Part shown: in pieces, positions 58,601 through 64,000 of the stretch
Numbering within the stretch: the first letter of the stretch is position 1
Layout of the letters: each line of letters opens with the position of its first letter
Origin: Triplophysa rosa
Lineage: Eukaryota > Chordata > Actinopteri > Cypriniformes > Nemacheilidae
Assembly (NCBI RefSeq): GCF_024868665.1
Contig: NC_079905.1
Coordinates: forward strand, 630,243 to 694,242
DNA: 64,000 nt
Direction of reading: 5' to 3'
Position numbers and translations under genes: made by a program
Notes under the pieces: model-generated
The model's input: only the letters and a program-made list of their open reading frames with translations
Told to the model about the DNA's origin: nothing
Database searches by the model: none

Positions 58601-60107
58601 AGCAACAGAAAACACTTCAATATCCCCAGAACAAGGCAACTGTCCGTCATCCTCTTCTCCCTCTACAACTCCCACCCCTCCTCTCTTTTCCATTAGGAGC
58701 GCCTCCGGTGGACCAGGTAAGAGGGGAACTACCATCACCATCACTCCCAGGAGATCTGGTGCAGTGACCCCATCCGCAGGTACCCCGACAGGACCCTCAG
58801 CGACTCCCTCAAGAGCCGCGCCTCAGGGCCAGACACGCACGACGAACACCGGTGGCAACAGAGAAGCAAACAAAAAGAGATATCCAACAGCGGAAGAGAT
58901 CGAGGTGATCGGTGGATATCAGAGTCTGGAGCGCTCGTGTTTGGTGAAGAGCAGAGGAGCACCAAAAGCGGTGAGTGAACGCATCCGAGTCATTCCTCAG
59001 GTGGTAGTGTTTTTGATAGTGTGATAATAGTTTTGTTGGGTTTTTATGCTGATAATGACCGAGATGGGAATGATACCGTGTGATAATCTTTCATTCGTCG
59101 GCCAGAAAATCTTTGTCCTCTTTGATTGTGGCCCGTGGTGTTAAACCTGGATTAGGCTTATCTCTCACGCCATCACACGTCACCCATGAACACACACAAC
59201 CTCTCTGTGTGTAAACTAAGACATTCAACGGCTGGATATTAAAAACAAGAAACTGTTACTTGATTCATCCTTAAACACCATCATGTAGGACTCAGATCTA
59301 CTACAGGGTTAACTTCACATGGTGATAAAACAGTTCTTTGAATGTCTGTGAATAGATTGAGATGTACAGTACATGATCATTATTTATTCTCATACAGTTG
59401 AATGTTTCTCTCGTCAGTGTGGTCTTTACGTGTGTATGATGGCAGCTCATGAAGCTGTGGATGATGGGATTTGGGCCATAGTTCTGTTTGACACCATTGA
59501 GCACAGAAACCACAAACACAAGCATCTGTCTGGTGTTTGATTGAAGCTTTTTCACATGCAACCTTGAAAACGTTCACTTCTGGAAACACATCCATAGCTC
59601 AGAGTTTGCATTCGTAGGTGTTTGTTTGGAGTGTCTTCTAGTCACATCAAATCTGAGCAGAAAGAGAAATAAAGAGGGTCAAACAGAATTTGGCAGCGTT
59701 CTACAGTTTGATTTTCAGATTAAACTGGATTATAAATGCTATCGATCTCTGGTGTCTTGTGTGTGTGTTTGTTGAACTTGTCAGTCGACTGTGACTCAGT
59801 TCTGCACAGATTTTTAAGACGATACAATATCAGATGAAGCTTTAGTGTAGAATCATTTTTATCTACTTATGTCTTCTGTACATTTACAGCACGGCCTGCA
59901 TGTGTCGTTTTCTATTCATGTTGAATCTCTGAACATCATTTATTTAAATGTATTAAATTATTATGTAGCAGCACAAAGATGAAAATCATAAACTATTAGT
60001 GGATTAGTTTGTATTTTTTTAGTGGTCTTGTGACAGCTCTTTGGCTACTTCCTCCTCAGAGCCGTATCACTTCCTGTGACACACACACAAGCACGCACGC
60101 ACGCACA

Positions 60108-60150
<43 letters not shown>

Positions 60151-61604
60151 GCACGCACGCACACGCACACGCACGATATTAAAGCAGATCAACACTAGTT
60201 TACTTGTTTACGGAAAGCGACGCAGTAAAAATATCACATGTGAGGTTTAAATGGTATCTTTTATTTAAGCACGTCTAGAATGATTCTAGAATTCTGCATC
60301 TGTTTTACACTCTGACCTTTATTCTTCCTGTAGTTTCACATGTTGAGTGTTTTTAAACGAGTTGATTGTGGTGTTTGGAGTGAAACCCTGCCAATACAAG
60401 TGCATAATAATGTTTAAATAAGCATGTTTACGTTATACATTTAATTCAGTGAGGCCTAATCATCAGTTTAATGTTTCTGTTCAATGTTTTCACTTTTCTA
60501 AGTGTGTGTGTGTGTGTGTGTGCGTGCGTGCGTGTCTCGTCATTAAAGAAATGCTTCTTGTGTTGTATTTGACTGTTCTGTGACTGATTTCCTTCTCACA
60601 AGGAGAGAATTTTTCATTCAACTATTTGATCCGAACACAAGAAACACGAAATCAGTTGTTTGTTGTGCATGTGAGATGGAGTGTAAAAAGAGGTTGGGCT
60701 GAAAACACTTTAACAGTCTGAGATTTCTCTATCTGTGTGGAGGAATTAACGAGTTAACTCATTTATACATTTTCTCCAAAATCATGTTTTTATTGTGTTT
60801 TATTGTGTTAATTATTATTACTTAATCAAGACAACCCAACTGCAGTTTTATTGATATTACTTGGAATGCACAATAAAAGAAACAGGATAATTGAGTCATC
60901 TGTTTTTGCGAATGAACTTCAGTTATGAATTACTGAGAGAGTATATTTGACGGGATCTCTGTCTCTCTGGTTCAGGTGAAGGTGTGTTTCGATGACATTC
61001 AGCTGGAGAGAGTTTGTGAGTATCCGTCAGAAGACCGTACGCTTGAATCTTTCCCCTGCACTCCTCATTCGGGGTCAGAGGACGGGCGGTGTGGGGGGGA
61101 TCAGGAGGAAGATGAGGATGAGGAGAACACGTCCCGCAGTGACATGAGTGTGAACGCAGGAAGAGTTCGATTCCTCAGAGTGGGTCAGTGCTTTTTCAAT
61201 CACATCATCACTACAAACAAACAGCAGGCCTGACTCAATAAATCCATTTTTTTGGTCAGGAAAAATAGTTTTTATTGCACAATTTAATTTGAGTACATTA
61301 TTTGATCTTTGCCTTGTAAACGGACATTATTCTCATGTATCAAATAAATGTTTCTTTGTTAATGACCGTGATCATGCATCATTTACAATATGAACATGAA
61401 TAATAAAAATAATAATGTGTTTTTGTTAATAATTGATAAGAATCGTCAGTTCTTTAAGATATTAAATATGTGATTTTGCTTTGAATGATTGTGCATGCCC
61501 TAACATGTCACAGAGTAAACATGTTGTTTTTTCTTAGTAACATTATTTTTGTTTCTCTCTCTGTTTCAGATGAATCCTGTAAACTTAACTTTCTGTCTTC
61601 ATGA
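55626..61604 (+). CDS. ppp1r18: Phostensin (PP1 regulatory subunit 18), with an in-frame stop
   Basis: Actin pointed-end-binding protein that targets protein phosphatase 1 to the cytoskeleton. Coding exons 55626-58970, 60976-61183, 61570-61604. Start MSLSILPEWKQLLLERKRRD followed by ASMPAWKREIIQRRKAKQ matches the family N-terminus (PDWKLQLL..., MPAWKRGLLERRRAK). A long Arg/Glu-rich disordered middle leads to NKKRYPTAEEIEVIGGYQSL, then KVCFDDIQLE, which carries the RVxF-type PP1-docking motif (KISF in human), an acidic run and the end VDESCKLNFLSS. The first coding exon is open for 1115 codons except for TGA at 57009-57011. Around it the +1 frame is also open (SHSPDEFKSNRKEEKTAQK), so compensating indels, assembly error or a real nonsense allele are possible. 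Next to nrm, as in the human MHC. Confidence 0.85.
58971..60975. other. ppp1r18 intron 1
   Basis: 2.0 kb intron with a CA array at about 60080-60175 and a GT/GC array at 60500-60536. Otherwise no gene, RNA or clear transposon recognised. Confidence 0.6.
60081..60175. repeat. (CA)n microsatellite with CACG ends
   Basis: CA array bordered on both sides by gcacgcacgcac units. Confidence 0.92.
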
Positions 61605-63603
61605 TGAACAATTACAACCTTTAGCTTTTATATTTTTCACCCTTAAACTGTAAGTAATAATGCAAAATGTTTTTAAAAAAGTATTTAAATGAGATATGAT
61701 GATTTTAAAAGCATGATTTTAGCTTTTAGGTAAGATTATTTAAATTCTTGAGTTGTAAAAAGAAACTTTGTGATGCTGTTATAAGTGTTAATCTCAGGTC
61801 CTGATGGTTTCCAGAGTTTTATGAATAAAAAACTCAGATCTGTACATGTCTGAAGGCTTTGTGTATTTGAACTGTAACTGCGAAAGATGATTTTACCTGG
61901 TCTTGTATTACAGGAGTTTTTTGTTATTTATAAACTAAATAAACCCTTCAGCTTCTAATCTGAGGAGAGAAGGATGGGACATGTGTCACTTCTTGTGAAT
62001 GTATGATTATGATTAATAAAACGTTTTTTTGGAAAAGGGTCACGACTTCTGCAGTGTGTGTTTCATATAATACCAAAATAAAGCGGCCTGTTTGTTTAAC
62101 CAGATCCTATCACAGCGACACCTGCTGGTGACTCACAGCAGAACACTGTCAGTTTCATTCCGTCTGACACAAACATCTGAATTTAACGGCATGTGTTGTA
62201 AAAATTTAATTTTCTCTACAATATTTATTTACTAGGGTTTAAAACAAAACCAGCAATATTTTAGATATACGTTAGTGTTTGTCATCCGATCTTACCTGCA
62301 TTGTCGCCTCGCGACTGTCTTGAGCTTTTCAGCAAACGCGCTCATCTTTATAAAACACTCAACTATGTGGAAGACTGTAGGGATAGTAAACAGATATGAT
62401 GAATAAATACGAGAAAAATACAAAATACACAGCTGGTCACGTAACAAGCGCACAAAATGATGTGCAGCTGCGCTCACGTTCTGACGGAATCGCCGTAATG
62501 ACGTACAATCTGTGACGTTTCGCTCGGAATTACAGCAAAATTCATTCGTGTGTGAAAATGTTGTTGACCATTGCAACATGAATAAAAATTACAAAGTTAA
62601 ATTACATTCAATGTTAATTTACACAAGTCTACATAGACAATAGCCAGTTCTGGCCATTATTAAACAGAAATATGATGTATGAAAATATATGATGAGATTA
62701 CAGATGCGCGGATTTGTAGGCGTATGACGTAGTCAGGGCTTTCCTGAATAAAGTCTAAACACATTTCAAATGTAAACCAGACAGAGAAAGATATTGATCA
62801 TATTTTATTAGTTAAAAGCTCTATACAGTTTGTTTCTTCCTGAGAATAATTTATACCAGAATGACAAAATGGATTCACGATTGTTCTGTACACAAGTTAT
62901 TAGCATGAAAACTCAAAGGGCTTTATAAAACCCAGTGGTGTGAAAATCTGATAAAAAATAAAGCAGATCATGATTTTACAGAATATACGTCTTGTAGTTG
63001 GAAGGCAGCTGATTAAATGGTTTAGCGTGTGCTTCAAGTGTCTGATATGTGATATTAGCTTCTGTCCCGTCGGGGTCACTTCTCGTTGTTTTCATATAAA
63101 TCCCTCTTTCTTTCATACAAGAAGTTATGATTCCTTAAAAAATATGTGAAATACCGCTGCTGTAGTTTGGCTTTAGTCATAGTGAGACGTGTACAAAACT
63201 CTTCAAGGACATCATATCAGGGGAGAACACAAGCCCTCAGTGCTCATTGGAGGTCAACATACACAAGTATGTAAAGGAAGCGTTCGTGATGTTTATAAAC
63301 CTTTGGAATACGGGAGAAACCTCAATTGTGACCGCGGCTCACAGTTTCTGTGGGTTCCAGTTGCAGGTTTCTCCAGCGCTGACAACGTTTGGTTGGAGGA
63401 TTGAAGACGATCTTCATTTCTGGATACAAAATAAAACACAACACTCGAGGTGTATTAAACAAAAGTGTTTGTCGTTCTCTTTGTAAAAAACAAAATATCC
63501 GCAAGCAGTTCTCGCTTTAAAACCATGAGGAGTACTGAATCGGCGTCTCCCCGGACACCCCGTGCCGATCCGTCCCTCCGATGATCCAGCCATCCTGGAG
63601 AAA
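61605..63603. other. ppp1r18 3' UTR, spacer and ptk2 3' UTR
   Basis: Tail-to-tail spacer. Candidate plus-strand polyA signals AATAAA lie near 61823 and 61937. About 62290-62580 has a CpG-containing minus-strand ORF with no recognised motif; a small 5' exon of an unseen gene cannot be excluded. The right third is presumed ptk2 3' UTR. Confidence 0.45.
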
Positions 63604-64000
63604 CTAGAGCGGCCGGTTGTGAGCCAACATCTTCAGACGAGCTTGATCGATGACGTCCAGCAGGTTCTTGGCATCCACGGCGAGCGCGTGTGCCGCGGTG
63701 AGCATCTGCTTCTTGTAGTCTTGCTGTAGACTGGTGAGGACGTACTGCTGTGCCAGACGCATCTTACCGATGAGTTCAGCCAGATCAGAGTTCAGAAGCT
63801 TCTGTGCCATCTCGATCTGAACCACACACACACGCATGACACGACACACTCAGACTCCGACACTCAAACAACAAAAATACATCAAAATGATGTGAAGTGA
63901 AGATGTGACAGACCTCTCTGTGTGTGCTGGCAGGTAACACTGGTATGGTCTCGTCCACTGTGGCCAGTAACGTTCTGAGAGCCAAACCAACATCCTGAGA
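63604..64000 (-). CDS. ptk2: Focal adhesion kinase, C-terminal FAT domain (partial)
   Basis: Last two coding exons: 63914-64000 (continues beyond the window) and 63604-63816, ending at TAG 63604-63606. Together they encode VGLALRTLLATVDETIPVLP, ASTHRE, then IEMAQKLLNSDLAELIGKMR, LAQQYVLTSLQQDYKKQMLT and AAHALAVDAKNLLDVIDQAR. This is the end of the four-helix focal adhesion targeting domain that binds paxillin LD motifs. The wording fits FAK (PTK2) better than PYK2 (PTK2B), whose tail I recall as LANLAHPPAE; here it is LKMLAHNRPL. Only about 99 residues are in view. Fish have two ptk2 copies, so a/b is undecided. Confidence 0.93.

Noticed and set aside
58971..59024. Extension of ppp1r18 exon 1 to a stop at 59024
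   Set aside because: GCG/gtgagt is a strong donor and the downstream exon restores the conserved KVCF and VDESC tail; the read-through end would be intron sequence.
62292..62579. 95-residue minus-strand ORF as a gene
   Set aside because: No recognisable motif, no splice support and no conservation evidence; could be promoter-proximal CpG sequence only.
63604..64000. Assigning the FAT domain to ptk2b (PYK2)
   Set aside because: TLLATVDETIPVLPASTHRE and LDVIDQARLKML match FAK; PYK2 has a different ending.

Overview
This is nuclear DNA from a ray-finned fish, most likely a cyprinid or close relative (inferred). It has spliced vertebrate genes with GT-AG introns, long CA microsatellites, L2- and RTE-type LINEs, tRNA-derived SINEs, and the hAT-like MITEs typical of cyprinid genomes. 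Real genes are split into short exons, so most long single-frame ORFs are microsatellite, minisatellite or transposon sequence. Exon borders were read by eye from splice signals. Every gene model keeps reading phase across its junctions, with one exception: ppp1r18 carries an in-frame stop.

Layout. 415-11000 (+): 3' two-thirds of the formin fhod3, from a coiled/acidic region through proline-rich FH1, FH2 and the DAD tail. 12496-18561 (+): gstr, a fish rho-class glutathione transferase, whose third intron holds GC-rich minisatellites, a tyrosine-recombinase fossil and hairpin MITEs. 20755-24176 (-): msto1 (Misato). 25909-27695 (+): tmem79, head-to-head with msto1. 28830-31248 (-): glmp, tail-to-tail with tmem79. 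32840-34873 (+): a two-domain Ig-superfamily receptor of SLAM/CD2-like layout. 37480-47620: a transposon island with an L2 LINE containing a nested SINE, a LINE fragment, an RTE-like LINE with a long open RT frame, a hAT inside a hAT, and CA arrays. 47873-49088 (+): a one-domain V-type Ig receptor. 50630-52301 (+): nrm (nurim), with a tRNA-Lys(CTT) gene in its first intron. 55626-61604 (+): ppp1r18 (phostensin). 63604-64000 (-): the last two exons of ptk2 (focal adhesion kinase), running off the right edge.

Context. msto1, tmem79 and glmp are neighbours on human 1q22, and SLAM receptors lie nearby at 1q23. nrm and ppp1r18 are neighbours in the human MHC class I region at 6p21.3. The window therefore joins pieces of two arms of the MHC paralogon, with the Ig genes and the transposon island between them. 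The genes share no single pathway. fhod3, ppp1r18 and ptk2 act on actin and adhesion; glmp and tmem79 are endomembrane/lysosomal, and MiT/TFE-type E-boxes lie upstream of both. I found no clearly new multi-gene system. The most notable points are the 8-residue acidic CK2-type microexon of fhod3, an Ig receptor lacking both canonical disulphides, the internal stop in ppp1r18, a tRNA gene abutting a splice acceptor, and two nested transposon pairs with perfect target duplications.
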